This document shows positions 16,986 to 24,739 of a stretch of 64,000 nt of DNA, one piece after another. Source of the DNA: Bacillota bacterium. Its GTDB lineage: Bacteria > Bacillota > Clostridia > Lachnospirales > Lachnospiraceae. Made by a program: the position numbers and the translations under genes. The notes under the pieces were generated by a model. It was not told the DNA's origin. It made no database searches and saw nothing but the letters and a program-made list of their open reading frames with translations. Numbering within the stretch: position 1 is the first letter of the stretch; each line of letters starts with the position of its first letter. The stretch is from NCBI GenBank assembly GCA_023457255.1, contig JAEWMB010000026.1, forward strand, positions 248,001 to 312,000, in the 5' to 3' direction.

Positions 16986-19577
16986 ATGGAAAGAAAAATC
17001 CTAAACGGTGGGCAAATACTCCTAACCTTAGAAGAAAATTACTTGTATGAGGTTATGGAGGGAACTGCACTAATTTACATCTCATTATTAAAGAACAATG
17101 ATGAGCTAGGGAAAAGATACTTTTTAAAAGAAGCGAATCAGGGAGAATTCCTGATACCCAGTTTTAAGTTTTCGGATGAAGATGAGGGTACCTGGACTTT
17201 TTTAATTACCGCTCAAAAAAAGGTTGTGATCGAAGAACATCCTATTGAGTCACAAGAAGAGTATGATTTGGCAATGGAACAATTTTCGAAGGTGATTTCT
17301 TTAGAGATACCATCTGCTGCCGATTTTGGTGATGAACTTCTAGAATTGATGCAAAGAAAGATTGTAGCGGAAGAAATCTTTATCTATCGTACCAAGCAGG
17401 AGTTAGAAAAAGAGTACGAAGATGGCTTGCAATCGATAGCCGGAATCTTTCACAAAGGGAGATACCTAAGCCAAAGTAAAGCACAGCATAATTTGTACGA
17501 TGCAGTCTCCATTCTTTGTAAGAAAGCAGATATAAATCTTTGTACCTATGATACTGTGGTAGAGTCTTGCGGGAAAAGATTCACAATAGAAGATCTTGCA
17601 AGAGTATCTCATTTTATGATCAGGGAAATTCGATTAGAGCCAGATTGGTATGATAAGGATTATGGAAATATACTGGTTTATAAGAAAGAGCTGGGTGAAT
17701 TTGAGATACCTGTCGCGTGTGTTCCCAGTGATAAAAAAGGTTATGTGGAATATAACGTCTTAGAGGGAACAACGAGTAAAGTTACACGCTCCAATTCAAC
17801 AAATTATGCTAAGACAGCTTATATGATTTACAGACCTTTGCCAAATAAACATTTGGAATTAAGGGAGTTAATCAGCTATTGCCGGAAGGCAATAAGAAGT
17901 AAAGATATTTTATCTATCCTGTTATTGTCATTAATCATAATGGCAATTGGTCTTTGGATACCGTATTTGACGCAGGTAATATATGATAAATATATTTATT
18001 ATGAAAACACCTCAATAATCTATCAGATTGGTATGGTGGCGATTGCATTTGTTTTGGGAGAATTGATGTTTGACATTTTTTCCAGATTAATTCTTTATAA
18101 AAATAGCAATCGTATGGAAATGATGATACAAAGTGCGGTATTCGACCGTTTATTTAATTTAAAAATCAATGTATATAGCAGGTATGAGACCTCAGATTTA
18201 ATAAAAAGAACGTTAAGTACGACAGACCTTGGAACTATTGTTTTAGAGGAAGTTATCATGTCTTCCTTTATCCATAGTTTTTGCATTGTGTATTTAGTGC
18301 GCATGTACCAGTACTCTCAAAGGCTAACATGGATTGGATTACTAATCATATTGATCGGATTAATATTTAGTATATTAATTTCTTTCCTTCAAACAAAATA
18401 CAAAAAAAGAATGCTTGAGTTTAATACAAATGCCTCCTCGATTATGTACCAAGCAATCCTGGGCATCAGTAAGATTAAAATTTCCTCTGCCACAAATAGA
18501 GTTTTGAATAAATACATAAAAGAAAAAGTAAAGTCAAAAGAATTAGATATGAAATATGAAGTTTTAGCCTCTGCCGATCATAGTATCCATTTATTCTTAA
18601 GTATTTTAAGTACGATTTTGTTTTATAAAATAGCTTTCATGAATCAGTTAAGTATTTCAGTAGGAGAATTACTTGCCTTTATTTCTGCTTTTAATCTGCT
18701 TTTTTTCTCGGTTAGAAAGCTTTATAAAAATCTTACCAAGATACTTCAAATTCAACCGCTTTATAAAAAAGCAAAGTTACTATTTGCAGAAACCCCGGAG
18801 TCGATGGAGGGGAGCCGTTCTATTGGTTTATTAGAGGGGAAAATTGAATTAAGTAATGTTTCCTTTCGGTATGATTCGAAGGAACCAATGGTGATTTCTA
18901 ATATTTCGTTAACGATTAATAAAGGAGAATACATTGGAATTGTTGGAAGTTCAGGATGTGGAAAGTCAACCTTACTAAAACTATTATTAGGATTTGAGAG
19001 TACTACGAGTGGAAAAATTTATTATGATGATATGGATTTGGACACTTTGGATAAAAGAGAACTTAGAAAACGTTTAGGTGTGGTGTTACAAGAGGGGCAG
19101 TTAATTACAGGAAGTATTTATGAAAATATAGTAATTGCAAGCAGTGCGGCAAACAAAGAGCAATATAGGGAAGAAGTGAAAAGAGTAAATCAAACAATCA
19201 AGATGGTAGGCTTAGAAGAAGATATCAAACAAATGCCAATGGGGTTAGAAACCGTGATTACAGAACAGGGTGGAACTATTTCTGGTGGTCAGAGGCAAAG
19301 AATTCTAATTGCCAGAGCTATCTTTAATAATCCTTCTATCCTATTTTTTGATGAAGCTACCAGTGCACTTGACAATATTAATCAAGCATTGATAGCAGAA
19401 AACTTAGACAAATTGAAGTCGACCCGAATTGTAATTGCGCATAGGCTTTCAACAGTTATGAACTGTGACAGAATTATAGTAATGGACAAAGGACAAATCA
19501 TAGAAAGTGGTACCTATGATGAATTAATCAGGTTAAAAGGTATGTTTTATGAGCTATCGATGCGGCAAATAGCATAG
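16986..19577 (+). CDS. NHLM-type ABC transporter, ATP-binding/permease without peptidase
   Basis: An 863-residue ABC protein. The ATG at 16986 follows AAGGTGGAG at proper spacing; GTG 16974 overlaps that site. About 300 N-terminal residues form a soluble region that lacks the C39 cysteine and is typical of the second ABC protein of NHLM systems. A membrane domain follows from about residue 310, then an ATPase with Walker A GSSGCGKST, signature ISGGQRQR and Walker B ILFFDEATSALD. It probably pairs with the preceding peptidase-ABC protein. The long N-terminal region may sense or bind the leader; this is inference. Confidence 0.88.
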   Translation: MERKILNGGQILLTLEENYLYEVMEGTALIYISLLKNNDELGKRYFLKEANQGEFLIPSFKFSDEDEGTWTFLITAQKKVVIEEHPIESQEEYDLAMEQFSKVISLEIPSAADFGDELLELMQRKIVAEEIFIYRTKQELEKEYEDGLQSIAGIFHKGRYLSQSKAQHNLYDAVSILCKKADINLCTYDTVVESCGKRFTIEDLARVSHFMIREIRLEPDWYDKDYGNILVYKKELGEFEIPVACVPSDKKGYVEYNVLEGTTSKVTRSNSTNYAKTAYMIYRPLPNKHLELRELISYCRKAIRSKDILSILLLSLIIMAIGLWIPYLTQVIYDKYIYYENTSIIYQIGMVAIAFVLGELMFDIFSRLILYKNSNRMEMMIQSAVFDRLFNLKINVYSRYETSDLIKRTLSTTDLGTIVLEEVIMSSFIHSFCIVYLVRMYQYSQRLTWIGLLIILIGLIFSILISFLQTKYKKRMLEFNTNASSIMYQAILGISKIKISSATNRVLNKYIKEKVKSKELDMKYEVLASADHSIHLFLSILSTILFYKIAFMNQLSISVGELLAFISAFNLLFFSVRKLYKNLTKILQIQPLYKKAKLLFAETPESMEGSRSIGLLEGKIELSNVSFRYDSKEPMVISNISLTINKGEYIGIVGSSGCGKSTLLKLLLGFESTTSGKIYYDDMDLDTLDKRELRKRLGVVLQEGQLITGSIYENIVIASSAANKEQYREEVKRVNQTIKMVGLEEDIKQMPMGLETVITEQGGTISGGQRQRILIARAIFNNPSILFFDEATSALDNINQALIAENLDKLKSTRIVIAHRLSTVMNCDRIIVMDKGQIIESGTYDELIRLKGMFYELSMRQIA

Positions 19578-19621
19578 AAGGAGTTTAAACATCTTGATAG
19601 GTACGGATACCTTAGCACACA

Positions 19622-19676
19622 GGCGGGAGCTGGTGTGAAAAATCAGGACTTTTCACATACGAATTGATCTGCCGCC
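19622..19676 (+). other. Hairpin in the export operon (second copy)
   Basis: GGCGG (19622-19626) can pair with CCGCC (19672-19676), enclosing GTGTGAAAA (19633-19641) paired with TTTTCACA (19650-19657). It resembles the hairpin at 14680-14707. No gene is convincing in 19578-19712. Confidence 0.4.
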
Positions 19677-19712
19677 CCAAATTACAGGATTGCCACAGAA
19701 TGGAGGATTAGG

Positions 19713-20012
19713 ATGAAAATAATGGAGGAAGAGATTAGAGACAGCATTAAAATCAGTATCAGTGGAAATGTGGAAAATAACACATGCAAAGAATTTCAAA
19801 ATCGTTTACTTGAGACCTTTCAAAGAACGAAAAAAGTCATCTTGGATTTTGGAGAGGTAAACTATATTAACAGTATGGGTTTAAGAGCACTTTTATTAAC
19901 TCTCCAGAAAGCCGAGAATGTTCAGGGAGAACTTATTGTAAAAAATGTGAATGACAATATTATGGATTTATTTCGGATAACAGGGTTTGATGAGATGCTT
20001 AGAATAGTGTAA
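19713..20012 (+). CDS. STAS-domain anti-anti-sigma factor
   Basis: A 99-residue single STAS domain of the SpoIIAA/RsbV class. VILDFGEVNYINSMGLRALL contains the conserved Ser that the cognate kinase phosphorylates (S in NSMG). The end, DLFRITGFDEMLRI, is the usual C-terminal helix of the family. It should be the partner of the RsbW-like kinase at 12128 and the substrate of the PP2C phosphatase at 23158. It starts after GGAGG and lies directly upstream of the first radical SAM gene, which places the switch inside the peptide cluster rather than beside it. Confidence 0.9.
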   Translation: MKIMEEEIRDSIKISISGNVENNTCKEFQNRLLETFQRTKKVILDFGEVNYINSMGLRALLLTLQKAENVQGELIVKNVNDNIMDLFRITGFDEMLRIV

Positions 20013-20037
20013 GCAGTGATTTTAAAGGGGTGTATCT

Positions 20038-21342
20038 ATGAATTTATATGTATCGGAAATTGATGATAAGAAATGTATCCTGTTTTTTCCGAAAAATCTT
20101 TCTCTTTTTCTTACAAGTAATAATTTGGGGGAGGCGGCAAAAATGATATCAGAAGGCAAAACATATGATGCCGTCAGAGATAATTATAAGGAAGTAACGC
20201 AAAATGATTATAATAAACTTCGGTCACTATACGAGGACACTAGTTTAGAGGCTAAGCTCAATTTAAATCACAAAAGATTACAGCGTTTGGTTTTAAATAT
20301 CAGCAATGACTGTAATATGAATTGTGCTTATTGCTATGCCAATGGAGGCAACTATCATGAAAAGATTGATATGATGTCCACCCAGACTCTGATAAAAATA
20401 TTAGAGACAATGTATGGCAGATTTCAGGAAATTGAGCTGATTCAATTATTTGGCGGAGAACCTATGCTAAATGAAGCAGCAGTTGCAGCAACCTGTGAGT
20501 TTATCAAAAAGAATAAAAAGCTTACTAAAGTAGGAATGGTTAGTAACGGCACAATTGTGACGGAAAAATTAAAAAAACTGGTAAGTAATGATGAATTAAG
20601 CATTACAATTAGTCTTGATGGAGAGCAGGTTCATGATGAACTTAGAAAATTTAAAAGTGGCAAAGGTACTTTTCATATTATCAAAAATAATATTTTAGAG
20701 TTGAGGGCAATATCAAAGCAACCCTCTTGTATAGAGGTAACCTATACCAAATACCACCAAGATAAGGGCATCAGCATAAAAGATATCAGCAAAGAAATTA
20801 GAGAACAGTTTCCTGGAGTATGGGTACATATAGTAGAAGTTGCGAGTACGGATAAAAAATATAAAAATACCGGGGTAAAAAATATATTGGATTCGGTAAC
20901 GGAAGAGTTAGATACGATTCTTAGGTTAGAAGAAGTTACTCTTACCGTAGTAGATCGCTTTATGTCACCTCTAAAACGGAAAAAGGCATGCAATCATTTT
21001 TGCAATGCCGGATTTGATTCTATTAGTGTAACTGCTAGGGGAGATATCTATCCATGCTCTGCTATGATTGGTAAGAAGGAGCATTATGCAGGAAATATTT
21101 ACGATGAAGAAAACGTTTTGTTTGCTTCCATAGAAGCAATGCGTTTGAACTATCTTAATCAAGACAGAAAACTAGATGGAAAATGCAAAGAGTGTTTTGC
21201 AAACACAATCTGTACCGGATGTTTGTATGATAATTATATTAATACCGGAGAAATGCTTGTGGCCAGTGAAGAATTTTGTGCTAAAGTGCAGGCGTGTGCT
21301 GATAAAATACTAAAAGGTATTGCATTAATCCGCAATAAATAA
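20038..21342 (+). CDS. Radical SAM/SPASM peptide maturase
   Basis: A 434-residue radical SAM enzyme. The N-terminal 85 residues resemble a leader-recognition (PqqD/RRE-like) segment. The core motif is CNMNCAYC, Cys92, Cys96 and Cys99, which binds the SAM [4Fe-4S] cluster; QLFGGEPML is the GGE motif. The C-terminal part is a SPASM domain with auxiliary cluster cysteines (CNHFCNAGFDSISV, DIYPCSA, KCKECFANTICTGC). Enzymes of this build form thioether, carbon-carbon or other crosslinks in peptides. The predicted cores lack Cys, so a thioether in the core is unlikely, and crosslinks at Tyr, Phe, His or Lys are more plausible. The target precursor is not known. Confidence 0.9.
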   Translation: MNLYVSEIDDKKCILFFPKNLSLFLTSNNLGEAAKMISEGKTYDAVRDNYKEVTQNDYNKLRSLYEDTSLEAKLNLNHKRLQRLVLNISNDCNMNCAYCYANGGNYHEKIDMMSTQTLIKILETMYGRFQEIELIQLFGGEPMLNEAAVAATCEFIKKNKKLTKVGMVSNGTIVTEKLKKLVSNDELSITISLDGEQVHDELRKFKSGKGTFHIIKNNILELRAISKQPSCIEVTYTKYHQDKGISIKDISKEIREQFPGVWVHIVEVASTDKKYKNTGVKNILDSVTEELDTILRLEEVTLTVVDRFMSPLKRKKACNHFCNAGFDSISVTARGDIYPCSAMIGKKEHYAGNIYDEENVLFASIEAMRLNYLNQDRKLDGKCKECFANTICTGCLYDNYINTGEMLVASEEFCAKVQACADKILKGIALIRNK

Positions 21343-21382
21343 TTCCAAATATGTATGGAATTTACCCAAATCAGAAAAGGTA

Positions 21383-21411
21383 TTGTTTCTTATTAGCGTA
21401 CGATGTATAAC
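21383..21411 (+). promoter_or_regulatory. Probable promoter of precursor B
   Basis: TTGTTT (21383-21388), a 17-base spacer and TATAAC (21406-21411), ending 35 bases before the start codon of precursor B. Confidence 0.5.
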
Positions 21412-21445
21412 ATAGATATAGTAAAAAAATGGGGGTTGATATAAT

Positions 21446-21595
21446 ATGAAAAAAGTAGAGACGGGGAAAGCAGACAAGGAGAAAAAATTAGAAGATGTAC
21501 CTGCTATAAAAGAGAGAGAGATTGATAATTTATCAGCGGAGGACTTAAATGAGGTACAAGGCGGTGCAGCTCCAATCCTGGGTCCTATAAAATAG
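21446..21595 (+). CDS. RiPP precursor peptide B (double-glycine leader, very short)
   Basis: A 49-residue peptide read directly from the sequence: ATG at 21446, TAG ending at 21595, with a GGGGG tract about 10 bases upstream. The leader is charged and ends NLSAEDLNEVQGG, matching the Gly-Gly ends of precursors A and C. The predicted core is AAPILGPIK: nine residues, no Cys, Ser or Thr, two Pro and two Ile. It has its own likely promoter and lies 95 bases before the YydG-like epimerase. Since YydG converts L-Ile and L-Val to D forms, the Ile residues here are good candidate sites; this is inference. Confidence 0.85.
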   Translation: MKKVETGKADKEKKLEDVPAIKEREIDNLSAEDLNEVQGGAAPILGPIK

Positions 21596-21690
21596 TATGA
21601 GCTCGTAGAGGGCATTGGGTTGGAAAATAAAAATTAATTTTTCGACCTCCTGATTTATACGCGTGCTAAGACATGCAGATGGGAGCTGGA

Positions 21691-22686
21691 ATGTATAATC
21701 ATTTTACAATAATTTTGCATAGAAAATGTACCGCAAGCTGTGATTCTTGTTGTGTTCAATCAAAACCTGGCTGTCAGGAGAGTCTGGATATTGATAAGGT
21801 TAAGAAATACATAAGCTCCTCCATTTATTGTGAGAGTATTAAATCAATTGGTATTTCCGGAGGAGAGCCATTTCTGGAGTATGATAAAGTAAAAGAGATC
21901 ATTACCTTAATAAAAAATACTGGAAAAAAGGTTTCTTTAATGACGAATGCTTTTTGGGCTAACAGCTATGTAGAAGCATACGAAAAGCTGTCTGAGTTAA
22001 AAAAATGTGGGCTAAGTACAATCGGACTAAGTTATGATTCTTTCCATTCTCCTTATATTAAATCAGAAAATGTCAGCAATGTATTGTATGCAGCAAATGA
22101 TATGGAATTGCATGCCGGGCTTAATATTGTAATCAGTAAAAGCCATATGGCAGGAGAAGCAATTGATTCTTTGGGAGCTGCGGCGAAAGAAGCACAGGTG
22201 ATGATTTTCCCTTGTCAAAAGGTAGGAAATGCGGCTTCTAATTTCGAGGATTCCGAATATCTTCGTACAAGAAAATCGACTGGATGCTATTGTAAAAAAG
22301 CAGGAGGCTTTTCAGTATCCTATGACGGTACCATCTTACCATGCTGCTCTCCATCGGTCTTTAATACCGCATTATCAATCGGAAGTTATGAAGAGCTAGA
22401 TGTCGTTTCAACTTTAGACAAGTTAAAAAGAAATCCTTATCTTTATCTGCTAAGAATTTATGGCTTTGACTATTTTATTGAGATAGCGAAAAATAAACTA
22501 AATATTAATGTCCCAGAGTATGTTGTTTCTGCTTGCGAACTGTGTGCACTATTTTTTAATGAAAAGAATATAAAGAAATTTGATAGCCACATTGACTTAG
22601 AACTTATAAAGTTCCATGGAAAAAGGGGGAAAGATTTTCAGTCTTTCGCTCATCAAGTTTGTGCTGCGTCAAACATGAGCCATTAG
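21691..22686 (+). CDS. YydG-like radical SAM peptide epimerase
   Basis: A 331-residue radical SAM protein. The start is placed at ATG 21691 after GGGAG, giving an N-terminus MYNHF like that of YydG. The cluster motif is CTASCDSC (Cys13, Cys17, Cys20), followed by SGGEPFLEYD, LSYDSFHSPY, YDGTILPCCSPSVF and a terminal ACELCALFF. From memory these match the positions of the corresponding motifs of B. subtilis YydG, the epimerase of the YydF epipeptide (GGEVFLDY, ISYDEYHAPF, GEIYPCCSPAIF, ICGVC). The expected reaction is abstraction of a C-alpha hydrogen and return of hydrogen on the other face, giving D-amino acids. The neighbouring precursors B and C are the likely substrates. The identity rests on motif comparison by eye. 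Confidence 0.8.
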   Translation: MYNHFTIILHRKCTASCDSCCVQSKPGCQESLDIDKVKKYISSSIYCESIKSIGISGGEPFLEYDKVKEIITLIKNTGKKVSLMTNAFWANSYVEAYEKLSELKKCGLSTIGLSYDSFHSPYIKSENVSNVLYAANDMELHAGLNIVISKSHMAGEAIDSLGAAAKEAQVMIFPCQKVGNAASNFEDSEYLRTRKSTGCYCKKAGGFSVSYDGTILPCCSPSVFNTALSIGSYEELDVVSTLDKLKRNPYLYLLRIYGFDYFIEIAKNKLNINVPEYVVSACELCALFFNEKNIKKFDSHIDLELIKFHGKRGKDFQSFAHQVCAASNMSH

Positions 22687-22739
22687 CTGCTCCTAAGAGA
22701 TAGCTGGAGCAGGGGGGCTAAAAGAAAAGCCTAATTAGG

Positions 22740-22764
22740 TTTTAAATATTTATAATATTTAAAA
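22740..22764 (+). other. Perfect AT palindrome upstream of precursor C
   Basis: TTTTAAATATT-TAT-AATATTTAAAA (22740-22764) is a perfect 25-base palindrome. It contains TATAAT at 22751-22756, so it could be a promoter region or an operator. Upstream, TGCTCC/GGAGCA near 22687-22712 may end the epimerase transcript. Confidence 0.4.
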
Positions 22765-22789
22765 TAAATAAAAAAATGGAGGATATGTA

Positions 22790-23038
22790 ATGAATAAGGA
22801 GTTAGTTACCAAAATCATCGATTTACTAAACAAAGATGAAATCTCTGAGAAGGTAAAAGCATGTTCAACCAAAGAAGAAATTTATGAGACATTAAAGCCG
22901 GAATTAAGCCAATGTTCTGTTGATGATTTTTATGTAGCACTTGATGAGGTTAAAAATCAATGTGTTGAATTTAATGATTCTGAGCTTGAAGGTGTTGATG
23001 GTGGACTATTTGATTTTCATTATCATGCGAAGTCATAA
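22790..23038 (+). CDS. RiPP precursor peptide C (double-glycine leader)
   Basis: An 82-residue peptide starting after GGAGG. The leader is longer than in A and B and mostly alpha-helical in character, with spaced Leu/Ile and Lys/Glu (MNKELVTKIIDLLNKDE), somewhat like Nif11-type leaders. It ends DSELEGVDGG, sharing the V-x-G-G end of the other two precursors. The core is LFDFHYHAKS: ten residues, rich in aromatic residues and His, without Cys. A strong terminator follows. The leader contains three cysteines, which would be removed with it. Confidence 0.85.
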   Translation: MNKELVTKIIDLLNKDEISEKVKACSTKEEIYETLKPELSQCSVDDFYVALDEVKNQCVEFNDSELEGVDGGLFDFHYHAKS

Positions 23039-23061
23039 TTTGAGCCAAAAATAATAAGTAT

Positions 23062-23118
23062 AGAAAAGACCTTTAGTGAAAATGAGTATGTATCATACCA
23101 ATAAAGGTCTTTTCTTAT
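23062..23118 (+). terminator. Terminator after precursor C
   Basis: AGAAAAGACCTTTA (23062-23075) pairs perfectly with TAAAGGTCTTTTCT (23102-23115), a 14-base stem with a T-rich right arm. Confidence 0.8.
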
Positions 23119-23157
23119 TCCATGATTATTAGATTTGTTGAGTAGAGGAGAAGAGGA

Positions 23158-24699
23158 ATGTTTTTTGAGCTGTTTATGGATGGCATACGGAAATATTATT
23201 TGGATGATTTATATCTGGTAATTTTATTTCTTGGAATGATGTGCCTATTTCACTGTACCTTAGTCAGGAAGTATAGCTATAAAAAAACATTACTAGGGTA
23301 TTTGGGATTAACTTTATGTTTATATATAAGCTTTCGTATACTTTTTGCCGCTCAGTATACAGTATTTTACACGTATCAAGCTTTTTTTCAAAAACATCAA
23401 TTATTATATGATATTTTTTATAATTTTGGAATTTGGATGTTTTTTGTTCAAGTTGTATATTTAGTTATCGGTGCAAAATTGTTATATGAGGTAACTATAT
23501 GGAATGCTATGTTTTCCGGAGTATTTTATTACCTGTATGTAAGTTTGTTTGCGGATTATGCTATGCCGTTAATCTTAGTAGCAGTATGTCCAAGAGTAGG
23601 GAGTAGTGGATATTACTACTTATTCGAAATTGGCGGAGGAATTCTGTATCCTATTGTTGGTATTATACTTGCTTTTGTTTTATTTATTATCTATAAAAAA
23701 TATATTTGCAGATATATTATCACCATTTTTTCTCTTCCGCCGAATCAGATGAAACATATGAGCGCAATACCTATTACTTCCTGTATTACTTATAATATAT
23801 TTTATTTATTAATGAGTTATGTGAAAGTCTATCCCAATACACCCGATGGGATTTTGTATTTTATCGTTATCTTCGGTACTAATATTATAGTATATACGAT
23901 TATGTATATCGCCATGTTTTTTGGCATTTTTTCAACGATTCAAACGACAAAAGTAAAAGCAGAGCTGGAAATTGCAGCGCAGATACAAAAGGAGAATCTT
24001 CCCGATGAGGATATGACTTTTGAATGTAATAAAAAGGTTGAAATCTATGGCTATATGAAGACCGCATTTGAAGTTGGCGGCGATTTCTATGACTATTTTA
24101 TGATTGATGAAAACCATGTAGCTCTTCTGATTGCCGATGTTTGTGGAAAAGGTATTTCCTCTTCCCTGTTTATGATGAAAGCAAAAACTCTGATAAAGAA
24201 TTGCTCCTATTATAGTAAGGACCCTGGTGAAATTCTTATGGCAGTGAATCATCAGTTGGAAAATGATAAGTACAAGATGTTTTTAACTGTGTTTTTAGGT
24301 GTACTGGATCTGACAGATGGAATGCTTAGTTTTACAAGTGCAGGCCATAACTATCCACTTTATAAGCAAGCTGGAGGTTCTTACGAACTTTTTGTTATAA
24401 AAAATGACTTTATTCTAGCTGGCGAAAGAAAAATAAAATATCATACGAACCGTAAAAAATTAGAAAAAGGAGATGAATTGTTTCTTTACACGGATGGAAT
24501 CACAGAGGCAAAAGACTCAAAGGGAGTTTTATTTGGTGAGAAAAAATTAAAAGATATTTTGAATAGGGAAGGTATACAAGAGTTTCCTATGAGTAAAAAA
24601 ATAGATGTTATTCAAAAAGAAATTAATGAATATACAAGAAATCAGCAATATGATGATATAACAATGTTAATGCTTAAGGTAAAAGAATCCTTAGCATAG
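23158..24699 (+). CDS. Membrane PP2C-type phosphatase (SpoIIE/RsbU class)
   Basis: A 513-residue protein. The first 260 residues contain about seven hydrophobic segments, a membrane sensor-like domain without a recognised ligand. A short coiled linker (AELEIAAQIQKENLP) leads to a SpoIIE-type PP2C domain: VGGDFYDY, IADVCGKGISS, SAGHNYP, LYTDGITEA and the terminal DDIT carry the metal-binding aspartates. It should dephosphorylate the STAS protein at 19713 and so release the target of the kinase at 12128. A membrane-linked sensor suggests that the switch responds to an outside or membrane signal, perhaps the exported peptide; this is inference. Confidence 0.9.
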   Translation: MFFELFMDGIRKYYLDDLYLVILFLGMMCLFHCTLVRKYSYKKTLLGYLGLTLCLYISFRILFAAQYTVFYTYQAFFQKHQLLYDIFYNFGIWMFFVQVVYLVIGAKLLYEVTIWNAMFSGVFYYLYVSLFADYAMPLILVAVCPRVGSSGYYYLFEIGGGILYPIVGIILAFVLFIIYKKYICRYIITIFSLPPNQMKHMSAIPITSCITYNIFYLLMSYVKVYPNTPDGILYFIVIFGTNIIVYTIMYIAMFFGIFSTIQTTKVKAELEIAAQIQKENLPDEDMTFECNKKVEIYGYMKTAFEVGGDFYDYFMIDENHVALLIADVCGKGISSSLFMMKAKTLIKNCSYYSKDPGEILMAVNHQLENDKYKMFLTVFLGVLDLTDGMLSFTSAGHNYPLYKQAGGSYELFVIKNDFILAGERKIKYHTNRKKLEKGDELFLYTDGITEAKDSKGVLFGEKKLKDILNREGIQEFPMSKKIDVIQKEINEYTRNQQYDDITMLMLKVKESLA

Positions 24700-24739
24700 C
24701 GAGAAGAACAAGACAAAAGCAATAGAAATGAGGTAAAAA

